Assembly: GCF_001294645.1 (NCBI RefSeq)
Contig: NZ_CP011868.1
Span: 2,170,001-2,234,000, forward strand
DNA length: 64,000 nucleotides
Direction: 5' to 3'
DNA from: Pseudonocardia sp. HH130629-09
Lineage (GTDB): Bacteria; Actinomycetota; Actinomycetes; Mycobacteriales; Pseudonocardiaceae
Positions 26,724 to 37,005 of the stretch are shown here, in pieces; positions within the stretch are counted from its first letter, which is position 1; every line of letters begins with the position of its first letter. The position numbers and the translations under genes were made by a program. The notes below the pieces were generated by a model, which saw only the letters and a program-made list of their open reading frames with translations, did not search any database and was not told the DNA's origin.

Positions 26724-28868
26724 TCAGAGCTCGCGCAGGAACGGGTCCCGGATCAGGTCCGGGACCCGTTCGGCGGCGACCGCCGGTGCGTAGTACCAGC
26801 CCTGGGCGTTGGCGCAGCCGTACTCGCGCAGCCGCGCCGCCTGCTCCCGGGTCTCCACCGCCTCGGCGGTGACCTCCAGGTCCAGCGCCGAGGCCAGCGA
26901 GATCAGCGTGCGCAGGATGACGTCGTCGCGCTCGGCGGTCCCGGCGAGGAAGTGCCCGGCCAGCTTGAGCCGGTGCACCGGCAGGTGCCGCAGGTAGGCG
27001 AGGTTCGAGTAGCCGGTCCCGAAGTCGTCGATGGCGATCTTCACCCCGAGCCGGTCGAGCTCGCGCAGCGTCGCCAGCGGCCGGCCGGGCGACCCCATCA
27101 GGTCGGACTCGGTCAGCTCGACCTGCAGCAGCTCGGGTGGCTAGTCGTGGCGCTCCAGGGTGGCCGCGACGTCGGCGACCAGGTCGGACTCGGTCACCTG
27201 CCGGGCGGCGACGTTCACGCTGATGGTCAGCGGCCTGCCCGGGTACGCGTCGGACCAGATCCGGCCCTGCCTGCAGGCCTCGTCGAGAACACGTCGGCCC
27301 AGCGGCACGACCAGCCCGGTCTCCTCGGCGAGCGGGATGAACCGGTCCGGGCCCAGCAGCTGCCCGTCGGGCCGCTGCCAGCGCACCAGCGCCTCCACCC
27401 CGATCGTCTGCTCGTCGGCGAGGCGGACCAGCGGCTGGTAGACGACCACGAAGTCGTCGCGGCGCAGCGCCTCGGGCATCTGCGAGGACAGCTCGAGGCG
27501 GGCGACGTCGTCGCGGTGCCGGTCGCGGTCGTAGAGCGCGTAGCGCCCGCGGCCGGCGCGCTTGGCCGAGTACAGGGTGGTGTCGGCGGCGGCGATCAGC
27601 TCGTCGGCGTCCATCTTGCCGTCGTGGCGCACCACCCCGACGCTCGCCGAGATCACGATGTCGCGGCCGTCGACGCGGACCGGCCTGCGCACGGTCCCCA
27701 GAGCGCGGGCCGCGACCTCCTCCAGCTCGGCCCGGTCGGCGGTGCACGGCACCAGCACGACGAACTCGTCCCCGCCCATCCGCGCGACGAGGTGACCCGC
27801 GGGCTCCAGCGTGTCCCGCAGCCGGTCGGCCAGCACCTGCAGCAGCCGGTCCCCGGCCTGGTGGCCCAGGGTGTCGTTGACGACCTTGAACCCGTCGAGG
27901 TCCAGGTAGCAGACCCCGGGGCGGGCGCCGGAGGAGCCCGCGTCGATCGCGGCGCGCAGCCGCTCGAAGAACATCGACCGGTTCGGCAGCCCAGTCAGTG
28001 GGTCGTGCGACGCCTGGTGGGCCAGGCTCTCCCGCATCCGGAGCTGGTCGGTCACGTCGGTCACCACCGCGACGAACAGCCGCTCGTCACCGCCGACCGG
28101 TCCGAGCAGGGTGACGACGGCGTCGATCCACACGTCGCTGTCGTCGGCCCGCCGGACCGAGCGGACCACCCGGAGCCGGTCCAGCGAGCCGTCGAGCAGC
28201 CGCGGCCGCTCCGCCCACACCTCCGGCGCGGACTCCGGGGGCACGAAGTCGGTGACCCGCATCGTCAGCAGCTGCGCGGGGGTGTAGCCGAGCATGACCG
28301 CGGCGGTCTCGTTGACCTCGACGAGCCTGCCGTCCGGGTCGAAGATCACGATCCCGACGGCCGCGGAGTCGACGACGGTCCGCAGCCGCAGGTCCGAGCG
28401 GCGGCGGGCCTCCTCGGCGACGCGGCGGGCCTCCAGCGCGGCGCGGGTGACCTGCTCGTGCTCGGCGAGGACCAGGCGGCGGGTGGCCTCGGTGAACCCG
28501 CGGGCGAACGACGCGAGCACCGCCGCGATCCGACGGACCCGGGCGGCGGTGTCGGCGGCCGGTTCGAGGTGTGCCCCGAGCAGCTCCATCCCGACCTCCA
28601 GGCAGCCCGGCTGGTGGATCCGGGCCCGCACCAGGTCCCCGCCGGCGGTGGCCGGGAGGTCCGGGTCGTAGCGCTCGGCCAGTGCGGCGGCCCGCAGCTG
28701 CCCGGTCACCCGGTCGACGACCGGGCGCAGCTCCGCGACCGGCAGCACCGAACGGCGGGCCAGCTCCTCGGTCCACGGGGCGGCGAGGTCGGCGGGGTCG
28801 GGGAGGGCTGCGCGGACGAGCGCCCGTCCGTGGTCGGCGCGTGCAGCGGCGACGTCGGCCTGCTGCAT
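26724..28868 (-). pseudogene. PAS-GGDEF-EAL cyclic-di-GMP protein interrupted by an in-frame TAG
   Basis: One frame of 715 codons broken by TAG at 27141-27143 (codon 576). The order is an N-terminal helical sensor (about 1-155), a PAS domain (about 165-285), GGDEF with intact MGGDEF near 363-368, and EAL with EALVRW near 489. The stop falls between the QVTESDLV and ELTES segments of EAL; the remaining conserved parts (ELTES, DDFGTGYS, EAVET) continue in the same frame after it. The 575-residue product would keep a complete diguanylate cyclase but lose about half of the phosphodiesterase barrel, so the mutation could turn a bifunctional enzyme into a net c-di-GMP producer. ATG at 28868 was chosen after a G-rich leader. 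Confidence 0.75.
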
Positions 28869-29000
28869 CCACCGCCCCCGTTCGCTCCGGTGGTAGGGAC
28901 TTCCCTCATGATCGGGATGATCGGTGAACACCGTAACCGATCCGACCCGCCCGGTGGGGCCGACCGGGTTACGTCGGTGCCGGACAACCGACCGGTCGGG

Positions 29001-31550
29001 TCAGACCGAGGACCCGTCGGTCACGTCCGTCACCCACACGACCGCCTCGCCCGCCTCGTCGGAGGCGGCGAGGTCCACCTCGGCGACGATCGCCCAGTCC
29101 CGGTCGCCGGCCGGGTCGTCGAGCACCTGGCGCACCAGCCAGCGGTCGGCCTCCTCGGTGAGGTCGAACAGTTCGGGCCCGCGTGCGTCGGGCCCGAAGC
29201 CGATCCGGTCGTGGATCGCGAAGTAGGGGGCCAGCGCGTCCCGCCAGCGGTCGGCGGTCCAGCCGGCGTCGGCGTCGAGGTCGCCCAGCTCGGCGTAACG
29301 GCCCATCGTCGCGAGCTCCACCCGGCGGAACAGCGCGTTGCGCACCATGACCCGGAACGCGCGGGTGTTGCCGGTGACCCCGGTCGGTGTGGCGACGGCG
29401 ACCTCGGCCCCCGGCGGAAGCACCTCCCCGTCGGCCCCTGCACCGGCGGCGAGCTTCTCCCACTCGTCGAGCAGCGAGGAGTTGGTCTGGCGGACCAGCT
29501 CGCCCAGCCACTCCACGAGGTCGGTGAGCTCCTCGGTGCGGGCGTGCTCGGGCACGGTCTGGCGCAGCGCCCGGTAGGCGTCGGCCAGGTAGCGCAGCAC
29601 CAGGCCCTCGGAACGGGCGAGCTGGTAGTGCGAGACGTACTCGGTGAACGTCATCGCGCGCTCGCTCATGTCCCGGACCACCGACTTCGGTGACAGGACG
29701 GCGTCGGCGACCCACGGCGCGCCGCGGCGGTAGGTCTCCAGCGCGGCGTGCAGCATCTCCTCCAGCGGCTTGGGGTGGGTCACCTCCTCCAGCCGGGCCA
29801 TCCGCTCCTCGTACTCGATGCCGTCGGCCTTCATCGCGGCGATCGCCTCGCCGCGGGCCTTGTTCTGCTGGGCGGCGAGGATCTGGCGGGGGTCGTCGAG
29901 GGTCGACTCGATCACCGAGAGCACGTCGAGGGCGTAGGTCGGCGACTCCCGGTCGAGCAGCTCGAACACCGCCAGCGCGAACGGCGACAGCGGCTGGTTG
30001 AGCGCGAAGTCCAGCTGCAGCTCGTCGACCACCCGGGCGCGCGGCCGGGCCGCGCCCTCCACGGTGTACTGCTCGACGACGCCGGAGGTGCGCAGCGCCC
30101 GGTAGATCGCGATCGCCCGCAGCATGTGCTTGAGCTGCCGCTTGCGGGGCTCGTGGTTGTCGGTGAGCAGGTGCTCCATCGCCGCGTAGGTGTCCCCGCC
30201 GCGCGAGACGACGTTGAGCAGCATCGCGTGGGTGACCTCGAAGTGGCTGGTCAGCGGCTCGGGGCGAGCCTGCTGCAGCTTCTCGAACGAGGTCTGCGAC
30301 CAGCCCACGAACCCCTCGGGGGGCTGCTTGCGCTGAACTTTGCGGCGCTTCTTCGGGTCGTCGCCCGCTTTGGCAAGTGCCTTGGCGTTCTCGATGTCGT
30401 GCTCAGGGGCCTGCGCGACGACGGTGCCGACGGTGTCGTACCCGGCGCGCCCTGCCCGGCCGGCGATCTGGTGGAACTCGCGGGCCTTGAGCGGGCGCAC
30501 CCGGCGCCCGTCGTACTTGGACAGCGCGGTGAACAGCACCGTGCGGATGGGCACGTTGATGCCGACGCCGAGGGTGTCGGTGCCGCAGATGACCTTGAGC
30601 AGCCCGGCCTGGGCCAGGGTCTCCACCAGCCGCCGGTAGCGGGGGAGCATCCCGGCGTGGTGCACGCCGATCCCGTGGCGCACCAGCCGGGACAGGGTGC
30701 GGCCGAAGCCGGAGGTGAACCGGAACGCCCCGATCGTCTCGGCGATCGCGGCCTTGTCCTCCTTCGAGGTGACGTTCACGCTCATCAGGGCCTGGGCCCG
30801 CTCGACGGCGGCCTGCTGGGTGAAGTGCACGACGTAGACCGGCGCCTCACGGGTCGAGAGCAGCTCGGTGATCGTCTCGTGCAGCGGCTCGACGACGTAG
30901 CGGAAGTGCAGCGGCACCGGCCGCTCCACCGAGGTGATCTCGGCGGTCTCCCGGCCGGTGCGCCGGGTCAGGTCCTCGGCGAAGAACGACGTCTCGCCCA
31001 GCGTGGCGCTCATCAGCAGGAACTGCGCCTGCGGCAGCTCGACGATCGGTACCTGCCAGGCCCAGCCACGTGACGGGTCGGCGTAGAAGTGGAACTCGTC
31101 CATGATCACCGTGCCGACGTCGGTCCCGGGGCCCTCGCGGAGCGCGAGGTTGGCCAGGATCTCCGCGGTGCAGCAGATGATGGGCGCCTTCTCGTTCACC
31201 GCGGCGTCGCCGGTGAGCATGCCGACCTTGTCCGCGCCGAAGACCTCGCACAGCGCGAAGAACTTCTCGCTGACCAGCGCCTTGATCGGTGCGGTGTAGA
31301 AGCTGCGCTCCCCGCGGGCCAGGGCGGCGGCGTGCGCACCGATCGCGACCAGCGACTTCCCCGAGCCCGTCGGCGTCGAGAGGATCACGTTGGCGCCGGT
31401 GACCAGCTCCAGCAGCGCCTCCTCCTGCGCCGGGTACAGCGACAGGCCGCGCTCGTCGAACGCCCACTCGGCGAAGGTGTCCACCAGCGCGGCGGGGTCC
31501 GGGGGGTTCGCGGGGTCGGAGGAGCGCGGCAGCCGGTCGGTGAGCGTCAT
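29001..31550 (-). CDS. Superfamily 2 DEAD/DEAH-box helicase, Ski2-like
   Basis: 849 residues with the full set of motifs: motif I TPTGSGKS at 59-66, motif II DEFH at 151-154, motif III MSAT near 180, and motif VI QIAGRAGRAGYD. The bacterial Ski2-like C-terminal region with ratchet-type helices and a long DUF3516-like tail follows (WDTKS-free, YHQLARSEGLVLRYL, EWLGELV). It should be an ATP-driven RNA or DNA unwinding enzyme in the cytosol; the closest well-known relatives are actinobacterial HelY-type helicases. ATG at 31550 was chosen, divergent from the ligase-kinase fusion with 94 nt between the two starts. Confidence 0.85.
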   Translation of the reverse strand: MTLTDRLPRSSDPANPPDPAALVDTFAEWAFDERGLSLYPAQEEALLELVTGANVILSTPTGSGKSLVAIGAHAAALARGERSFYTAPIKALVSEKFFALCEVFGADKVGMLTGDAAVNEKAPIICCTAEILANLALREGPGTDVGTVIMDEFHFYADPSRGWAWQVPIVELPQAQFLLMSATLGETSFFAEDLTRRTGRETAEITSVERPVPLHFRYVVEPLHETITELLSTREAPVYVVHFTQQAAVERAQALMSVNVTSKEDKAAIAETIGAFRFTSGFGRTLSRLVRHGIGVHHAGMLPRYRRLVETLAQAGLLKVICGTDTLGVGINVPIRTVLFTALSKYDGRRVRPLKAREFHQIAGRAGRAGYDTVGTVVAQAPEHDIENAKALAKAGDDPKKRRKVQRKQPPEGFVGWSQTSFEKLQQARPEPLTSHFEVTHAMLLNVVSRGGDTYAAMEHLLTDNHEPRKRQLKHMLRAIAIYRALRTSGVVEQYTVEGAARPRARVVDELQLDFALNQPLSPFALAVFELLDRESPTYALDVLSVIESTLDDPRQILAAQQNKARGEAIAAMKADGIEYEERMARLEEVTHPKPLEEMLHAALETYRRGAPWVADAVLSPKSVVRDMSERAMTFTEYVSHYQLARSEGLVLRYLADAYRALRQTVPEHARTEELTDLVEWLGELVRQTNSSLLDEWEKLAAGAGADGEVLPPGAEVAVATPTGVTGNTRAFRVMVRNALFRRVELATMGRYAELGDLDADAGWTADRWRDALAPYFAIHDRIGFGPDARGPELFDLTEEADRWLVRQVLDDPAGDRDWAIVAEVDLAASDEAGEAVVWVTDVTDGSSV

Positions 31551-31631
31551 GATGGGACCGATCGTCGCAGACACCCCCGACACCGGGCGCCGCAGCGCCG
31601 AGGTGGCGGCCGCACTCGCCCGTGCGGGGGA

Positions 31632-31637
31632 TAGCGT
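31632..31637 (+). promoter_or_regulatory. Candidate -10 (TAGCGT) of the pseudo-ligase/kinase fusion gene
   Basis: TAGCGT is followed by 7 nt and then GTG at 31645. This matches the leaderless pattern seen at several genes in this window and sets the start. Confidence 0.5.
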
Positions 31638-31644
31638 GGATGCC

Positions 31645-33588
31645 GTGGTGGGGGGCGGTGCGACGCACGGCGCCGGGCAGTCGGGCGCCGGCGCGGGACC
31701 TGGCGCGCCCATGCCCGACCTCGTCCCGCCGATGCTGCCCGCCGCCGGGGAGCTGACCGACGCGGTCGACCCGGACCGCTGGGCGGTCGAGTTCGCCTGG
31801 GAGGGCCACCGCTGCGTGGCCTACGCCCGGCCCGGCCGCGTCCGGCTGCTGTCGTCCACCGCGCGTAGCGTGACCGGGTCCTTCCCCGAGCTGGCCGTGC
31901 TCGGCGACCAGGCCCCGCCAGGGGGCCTCGTGCTCGACGGCACCGTCGTCGCCCTCGACGAGGCGGGCCGCCCGTCGCGCGGGCCGCTGCTGCGCCGCAC
32001 CGCGACGGTGTCCCCGGACGCGGCCCTGCGGACCGAGGTGCCCATCGGCTACGTCGTCACCGACCTGCTGTTCTGCGACGGCCGCCGCACCCTGGAGCTG
32101 CCCTACCGGCGGCGCCGCGCGGAGCTGGAGGCACTCGGCCTGGCCGGGCCGAAGATCCTGGTCCCGCCCTCGTTCGGGCTCGACGAGGCCGACCTTGTGG
32201 TGCGGACCGCGGAGCGCTACGGCCTCGACGGACTGCACCTCAAGCGGCTCGACCTGCCCTACCAGCCCGGGCGGCGCACCCGGAACTGGCTGCGGGTGCC
32301 GCTGCGCCGGCATCGGCAGGTGCTCGTCGCCGGCTGGGTGCCGGCCGGGGGCCCCGGCGGGGGCCGGGAGCGGATCGGCGCGGTGCTGCTGGCGCTGCCC
32401 GAACCCGACGGGCTCCGCTACGTGGGCCGCGTCGGGATCGGCGCCGCCGACGTCGACGCCCGGACCGTCGTGGGCGTCCCCGCCACCGGGACCCCGCCGC
32501 TCGGGGTGCCCGAGGGCATCGGTGACGCCCGCTGGCTGGCCCCCGGCCTGGTCGCGGCGGTCGAGCACCGGGGTCGGACGGCCGCCGGGCGGCTCGCCCT
32601 GCCGTCCTGGCGCGGGCTGGTGCCGCCCGCCGAGCACGACGACGACCTGGGTGCCGCCATCGAGGCGGCCCGGCGGGCGGCGTCGGCGTCCCGGCCGACC
32701 GTCGCGCTGCGCCGGCCGGGGGCGTCCCCGGCCCGGACCGGCCAGGGTCCGGGTCCGGGGACGGTGGTGCTGCCACGGGCCGCCGGCGCGGGTACCCGGC
32801 CCGCGGCCACCGACGACGACGCGCGCCCCGTCACCCGCACCCCGGGCCCGGCCCCCGGCCGAGCCGGGCCGGATCACGACCCGGCCGCGCGGACCACCCG
32901 GGACCCCGCTGCCGCCCCCGCCGCCGAGCCGGCCGCCCGCGACGCGCCCCCCGACGAGGCCCGTCCGCCGCGGCCGGGCGCCCACCGCGCCCCGGCCCCC
33001 GACGAGACCGTCCGCATCCGGGTGCGCGACGCGGTCCCGCCCCTACCCGGGGCCCCGGCGGCGCCGACGGCCGCCGCGGACGGCCCCTGGCACGGGCCGC
33101 TGTCGCGCCGGCTGGAGCAGCACTTCGTGTACAACACCCTCAACACCATCGCGTCGCTGGTGCGCACCGACCCGCCGCGGGCCCGGGAGCTGCTGCTCGG
33201 CTTCGCCGACCTGTCGCGGGCCGCGGACCGGGCCGGGGAGGCGTCGATCCGGCTCGACGAGGAGCTCGCCGCCGTCCGGGCCTACCTGCAGATCGAACGG
33301 ACCCGGTTCGGGGCCCGCCTGTCCGCCGAGCTCGACGACCCGTCCGGGGCCGGGGTCGACCCGTCGTCCGCGGTGCCGCCGCTGTCGCTGCTCGCCGCGG
33401 TCCGCCGCGGGGTGCAGGAGGAGATCGAGCCGCACAGCGCGGGCGGCGCGGTCCACGTGCGGCTGGACCCGGACGCCTCCGACGGCCCGGCGGCCCGGGT
33501 GGAGGTCCATCCGGCGGCGCCGACGGACACCTCCGCCGGCGCCCCGTTCGTCCTGTTGGTCCTGCCGCTGGGCGTGCCCGTGGTGTGA
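31645..33588 (+). CDS. Pseudo-ATP-dependent DNA ligase fused to a LytS-type histidine-kinase segment
   Basis: 647 residues. Residues 24-330 follow the LigC/LigD ligase layout: [15 protein letters not shown] (45-56), [10 protein letters not shown] (95-104), DLLFCDGR (140-147), [19 protein letters not shown] (193-211), then an OB-type segment ending SWRGLVP. Key residues are missing: the adenylated Lys is Ala51 (FAWEG for xKxDG), the metal-binding Glu of LDGE is Thr100, and the last motif's lysines read WLRVP. Only Lys200 remains. After a 150-residue Pro/Ala linker, 480-580 match the His_kinase (PF06580) segment ([19 protein letters not shown], His493), but the following ATPase N-box is not recognisable (LLAAVRRGV). 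Both enzyme modules therefore look inactive or altered. Start set by the TAGCGT-N7-GTG promoter. Confidence 0.7.
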   Translation: MVGGGATHGAGQSGAGAGPGAPMPDLVPPMLPAAGELTDAVDPDRWAVEFAWEGHRCVAYARPGRVRLLSSTARSVTGSFPELAVLGDQAPPGGLVLDGTVVALDEAGRPSRGPLLRRTATVSPDAALRTEVPIGYVVTDLLFCDGRRTLELPYRRRRAELEALGLAGPKILVPPSFGLDEADLVVRTAERYGLDGLHLKRLDLPYQPGRRTRNWLRVPLRRHRQVLVAGWVPAGGPGGGRERIGAVLLALPEPDGLRYVGRVGIGAADVDARTVVGVPATGTPPLGVPEGIGDARWLAPGLVAAVEHRGRTAAGRLALPSWRGLVPPAEHDDDLGAAIEAARRAASASRPTVALRRPGASPARTGQGPGPGTVVLPRAAGAGTRPAATDDDARPVTRTPGPAPGRAGPDHDPAARTTRDPAAAPAAEPAARDAPPDEARPPRPGAHRAPAPDETVRIRVRDAVPPLPGAPAAPTAAADGPWHGPLSRRLEQHFVYNTLNTIASLVRTDPPRARELLLGFADLSRAADRAGEASIRLDEELAAVRAYLQIERTRFGARLSAELDDPSGAGVDPSSAVPPLSLLAAVRRGVQEEIEPHSAGGAVHVRLDPDASDGPAARVEVHPAAPTDTSAGAPFVLLVLPLGVPVV

Positions 33589-33648
33589 CACCCGTCGGCG
33601 GGGGAGTGGCGTGCACCGCCCGGGGCGACGGAGCTTCATCGATCCGGA

Positions 33649-33654
33649 TAGCGT
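33649..33654 (+). promoter_or_regulatory. Candidate -10 (TAGCGT) of the beta-phosphoglucomutase gene
   Basis: TAGCGT is followed by 7 nt and then ATG at 33662. The same hexamer and spacing precede the fusion gene at 31645, so both probably give leaderless mRNAs. Confidence 0.5.
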
Positions 33655-33661
33655 GCGCGCC

Positions 33662-34396
33662 ATGCTGGGGCTGCCCGAGGGCACACGCGCGTGCCTGTTC
33701 GACCTGGACGGCGTACTCACCGACACCGCGAGCGTCCACGCTGCGGCGTGGAAACAGATGTTCGACGAGTACCTCCGTGCCCGTGACGGTGACGGGTACA
33801 CCCCGTTCGACGTCACCACCGACTACGGTCCGTACGTGGACGGGAAGCCCCGTCTCGAGGGGACCCGCAGCTTCCTCGCCTCGCGCGGGATCGAGCTGCC
33901 CGAGGGGACGCCGGACGACCCGCCGGACGCCGAGACCCTGTGGGGCCTGTCGACCCGCAAGAACGACCTCGTGCAGGAGCGCATCCGCACCGACGGCGTC
34001 GACGTCTACCCGGGGTCGCGTCGCTACCTGGAGGCGGTGAAGGACGCCGGCCTCACCACCGCGGTGGTGTCCTCCAGCGCCAACGCCGAGCAGATCCTGC
34101 GGGTCACCGGGCTGGAGACCTTCATCGACCACCGCGTCGACGGGGTCACCGCCCGCGAGCGCGGCCTGCCCGGCAAGCCCGCCCCCGACACCTTCCTCGC
34201 CGCCGCGGCCGACCTCGGGGTCGACCGGTCCGCCGCGGTCGTGTTCGAGGACGCGCTGGCCGGCGTGCAGGCCGGCCACGCGGGGGACTTCGGCGCCGTC
34301 GTCGGCGTCGACCGTCTCGACCAGGCGGCCGCGCTGCGTGAGCACGGCGCGGACGTCGTCGTCACCGATCTCGCCGACCTGCTGGAGCGTTCGTGA
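33662..34396 (+). CDS. HAD-family hydrolase, beta-phosphoglucomutase type
   Basis: 244 residues of the HAD superfamily, subfamily [13 protein letters not shown] at 13-23 provides nucleophile Asp14 and acid/base Asp16; VVSSSAN is motif [11 protein letters not shown] contains the motif III Lys, and [13 protein letters not shown] provides the motif IV acids. The helical cap and the GH65 neighbour indicate interconversion of beta-glucose 1-phosphate and glucose 6-phosphate in the cytosol. The stop overlaps the GTG of the GH65 gene by 4 nt (GTGA, 34393-34396), so the pair works as a phosphorolytic disaccharide route: the phosphorylase releases beta-glucose 1-phosphate and this enzyme feeds it to glycolysis. 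Confidence 0.88.
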   Translation: MLGLPEGTRACLFDLDGVLTDTASVHAAAWKQMFDEYLRARDGDGYTPFDVTTDYGPYVDGKPRLEGTRSFLASRGIELPEGTPDDPPDAETLWGLSTRKNDLVQERIRTDGVDVYPGSRRYLEAVKDAGLTTAVVSSSANAEQILRVTGLETFIDHRVDGVTARERGLPGKPAPDTFLAAAADLGVDRSAAVVFEDALAGVQAGHAGDFGAVVGVDRLDQAAALREHGADVVVTDLADLLERS

Positions 34397-36792
34397 AGCC
34401 CGACCACCTGCCCACCTTCACCGTCGAGCCGTGGGTGGTCCGCGAACCGCGCCTCGACCTGGACGCGATGGGCCAGACCGAGTCGGTCTTCGCACTGTCC
34501 AACGGCCACATCGGGCTGCGCGGCAACCTCGACGAGGGTGAGCCGCACGTCCTGCCCGGCACCTACCTGAACTCCTTCTACGAGGTGCGTCCGCTGCCGT
34601 ACGCCGAGGGTGGCTACGGCTATCCCGAGTCCGGGCAGACGATCATCAACACGACCAACGGCAAGCTGATCCGGCTGCTGGTCGACGACGAGCCGTTCGA
34701 CCTGCGCTACGGCACCCTGCACCGGCACGAGCGGGTGCTGGACATGCAGGCCGGGACGCTGAACCGCGAGGTCGAGTGGGAGTCCCCGGCCGGGCGCCGG
34801 GTCCGGGTCCGCTCCACCCGCATGGTGTCGCTGACCCAGCGTGCGGTCGCCGCGATCTCCTACGAGGTCGAGCTGGTGAGCAACGGCAGCGGGGACGTCG
34901 GCGCCGGCAGCGGCGGGGCGGGTGTCGAGGGCGCGCTGCTGGTGCTGCAGTCCGAGCTCGTCGCGAACGAGCAGTTGCCCGGCCGCGACGCCGACGACCC
35001 GCGCCTGGACACCGCGCTGGACAACGTGCTGGAGCCCGAGCAGTCCCGCGCCGGCGACGCCGGGGCCACCCTGGTGCACCGCACCCGCAAGTCGGTGCTG
35101 CGCTGCGGCGCGGCGATGGAGCACGAGGTCTTCGGCCCGGACGGCGTCCAGGTGTCCACCGACGCCAACGAGGACCTCGCCCGCACCACCGTCATCGCCA
35201 GGGTGCAGCCCGGCCAGTCGCTGCGCGTGGTGAAGTACCTCGCCTACGGCTGGTCCTCACGGCGCAGCCTGCCGGCGGTCTACGACCAGGTGCGCGCCGC
35301 CATCGCCGCCGCCCGCTACACCGGCTGGGACGGCCTGGTCGCCGAGCAGCGCGACTACCTCGACGACTTCTGGGCCACCGCCGACGTCGAGATCGACGGC
35401 GACGCCGAGCTGCAGCAGGCCGTGCGGCTCGCGACCTTCCACATCCTGCAGGCGGGCGCCCGCGCCGAGCGCCGCTGCATCCCGGCCAAGGGGCTGACCG
35501 CCGACGGCTACGACGGCCACACCTTCTGGGACACCGAGACGTTCTGCCTGCAGGTGCTGTCCTTCGTCGCCCCGGAGGCCGCGGCGGACGCGCTGCGCTG
35601 GCGCAAGTCGATCCTGCCGCTGGCCTTCGAGCGCGCCGAGACCCTCGGTCTCAAGGGCGCGGCGTTCCCGTGGCGCACCATCCGCGGCCACGAGTGCTCC
35701 GGCTACTGGCCCGCGGGCACCGCGGCGTTCCACATCAACGCCGACATCGCCGACGCGGTGAAGCGGCACGTGCACGCCACCGGCGACACCAAGTTCGAGC
35801 TGGAGGTCGGGCTGGAGCTGCTGGTCGCGACGGCGCGGCTGTGGCGCTCGCTGGGCAGCCACGACTCGGCGGGCAACTTCCGCATCGACGGCGTCACCGG
35901 CCCCGACGAGTACTCCTCGATCGCGGACAACAACGTCTACACCAACCTGATGGCCCAGCAGAACCTGCGCTACGCCGCCGAGGTCGCCGCGAAGCACCCG
36001 CGGTCGGCGTCGCGGCTCGGGGTGGACTCGGAGGAGATCGCGTCCTGGCGCGACGCCGCGAGCGCCATGTTCATCCCGTTCGACTCCCGGCTCGGCGTGC
36101 ACCCGCAGTCCGAGGGCTTCACCGAGCACCAGCGGTGGAACTTCGAGGAGACCCCGGCCGACCGGTACCCGCTGCTGCTGAACTACCCCTACTTCGACCT
36201 CTACCGCAAGCAGGTCATCAAGCAGGCCGACCTCGTGCTGGCGATGCAGATCTTCCCGGAGGCGTTCACCGAGGAGCAGAAGCGCCGCAACTTCGCCTAC
36301 TACGAGGCGATCACGGTGCGGGACTCGTCGCTGTCGGCGTGCACCCAGTCGGTGATGGCCGCCCGCACCGGGCACCTGGAGCTGGCCCACCAGTACCTCG
36401 CCGAGGCCGCGCTGGTCGACCTGCAGGACCTCGCGGGCAACACCGACCACGGCATGCACATCGCGTCGATGGCCGGCACCTGGTCGGCGGTCATGCTGGG
36501 CTTCGGCGGGATGCGCTGCGAGGCCGACGGGCTGTCGTTCGCGCCGGTGCTCCCGACGTCGCTGTCGCGGATCTCGTTCGGCCTGAAGTGGCAGGGGCGC
36601 CGGATCCGGGTCTCGATCACCCCCGAGGAGACCGAGTACCGCCTGACCGACGGCGCCCCGATGCGGCTGCGGCACCACGGGGACCCGATCGCGCTCGACG
36701 GCGAGGGCCCGGCCACCGCGCCGACCCCCACCCCGGAGTGGGTGGAGCCGGTGGAGCAGCCCTACGGGCGGGCCCCGCGGGTCCGCGGCTGA
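34393..36792 (+). CDS. GH65 disaccharide phosphorylase (maltose/trehalose/kojibiose type)
   Basis: 799 residues with the GH65 three-part layout: an N-terminal beta-sandwich (NGHIGLRGN near 37-45), an (alpha/alpha)6 barrel with [14 protein letters not shown] and [18 protein letters not shown], in which Glu506 fits the general acid, and a C-terminal beta-sheet domain. Inverting phosphorolysis of an alpha-linked glucose disaccharide gives beta-glucose 1-phosphate plus glucose. Which disaccharide (maltose, trehalose, kojibiose, nigerose) cannot be decided by eye. It is translationally coupled to the upstream beta-phosphoglucomutase and followed by an 11-bp-stem hairpin. Confidence 0.87.
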   Translation: MKPDHLPTFTVEPWVVREPRLDLDAMGQTESVFALSNGHIGLRGNLDEGEPHVLPGTYLNSFYEVRPLPYAEGGYGYPESGQTIINTTNGKLIRLLVDDEPFDLRYGTLHRHERVLDMQAGTLNREVEWESPAGRRVRVRSTRMVSLTQRAVAAISYEVELVSNGSGDVGAGSGGAGVEGALLVLQSELVANEQLPGRDADDPRLDTALDNVLEPEQSRAGDAGATLVHRTRKSVLRCGAAMEHEVFGPDGVQVSTDANEDLARTTVIARVQPGQSLRVVKYLAYGWSSRRSLPAVYDQVRAAIAAARYTGWDGLVAEQRDYLDDFWATADVEIDGDAELQQAVRLATFHILQAGARAERRCIPAKGLTADGYDGHTFWDTETFCLQVLSFVAPEAAADALRWRKSILPLAFERAETLGLKGAAFPWRTIRGHECSGYWPAGTAAFHINADIADAVKRHVHATGDTKFELEVGLELLVATARLWRSLGSHDSAGNFRIDGVTGPDEYSSIADNNVYTNLMAQQNLRYAAEVAAKHPRSASRLGVDSEEIASWRDAASAMFIPFDSRLGVHPQSEGFTEHQRWNFEETPADRYPLLLNYPYFDLYRKQVIKQADLVLAMQIFPEAFTEEQKRRNFAYYEAITVRDSSLSACTQSVMAARTGHLELAHQYLAEAALVDLQDLAGNTDHGMHIASMAGTWSAVMLGFGGMRCEADGLSFAPVLPTSLSRISFGLKWQGRRIRVSITPEETEYRLTDGAPMRLRHHGDPIALDGEGPATAPTPTPEWVEPVEQPYGRAPRVRG

Positions 36793-36806
36793 CCGCACCC
36801 GGCGCT

Positions 36807-36836
36807 CCGCCGTCCGGCCGCTCCGCCGGACGGCGG
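36807..36836 (+). terminator. Hairpin after the GH65 gene
   Basis: Perfect 11-bp arms (36807-36817 and 36826-36836) with an 8-nt loop, 15 nt after the GH65 stop; no T-tract. Confidence 0.65.
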
Positions 36837-36913
36837 GTCGCCGGCCGGCGCGGCAGCAGGAAAGCGGCCGGACGACCCGGCCCGTCACGTACCGGTCGGT
36901 CGTGCACCGCTGG

Positions 36914-36919
36914 TAGCCT
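36914..36919 (+). promoter_or_regulatory. Candidate -10 (TAGCCT) of the helD promoter
   Basis: TGGTAGCCT has the TANNNT hexamer with an upstream TG-like extension. It would give a leader of about 80 nt that contains the GGAGG site for the GTG at 37006. No inverted rifamycin-associated element was seen in this region. Confidence 0.4.
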
Positions 36920-37005
36920 GGTCAGTCGCTCCGTCGGCGACAGGGCTCGCCCTGCCACCGCGCGGACGTGTCGTGTACGTCCCCCCGGTGGAGGATCCCC
37001 GCGCC

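Noticed and set aside
31645..33588. Annotation as an active ATP-dependent DNA ligase
   Set aside because: The adenylation Lys is Ala51 and the metal-binding Glu of the LDGE motif is Thr; the fold is supported but catalysis is not.
36793..37005. Rifamycin-associated element in front of helD
   Set aside because: HelR-type genes carry a characteristic inverted element upstream; none is visible here, so rifamycin induction is not claimed.
36973..37005. GTG at 36973 as the helD start
   Set aside because: It lacks a ribosome binding site, whereas the in-frame GTG at 37006 has GGAGG 11 nt upstream; the longer form remains possible.
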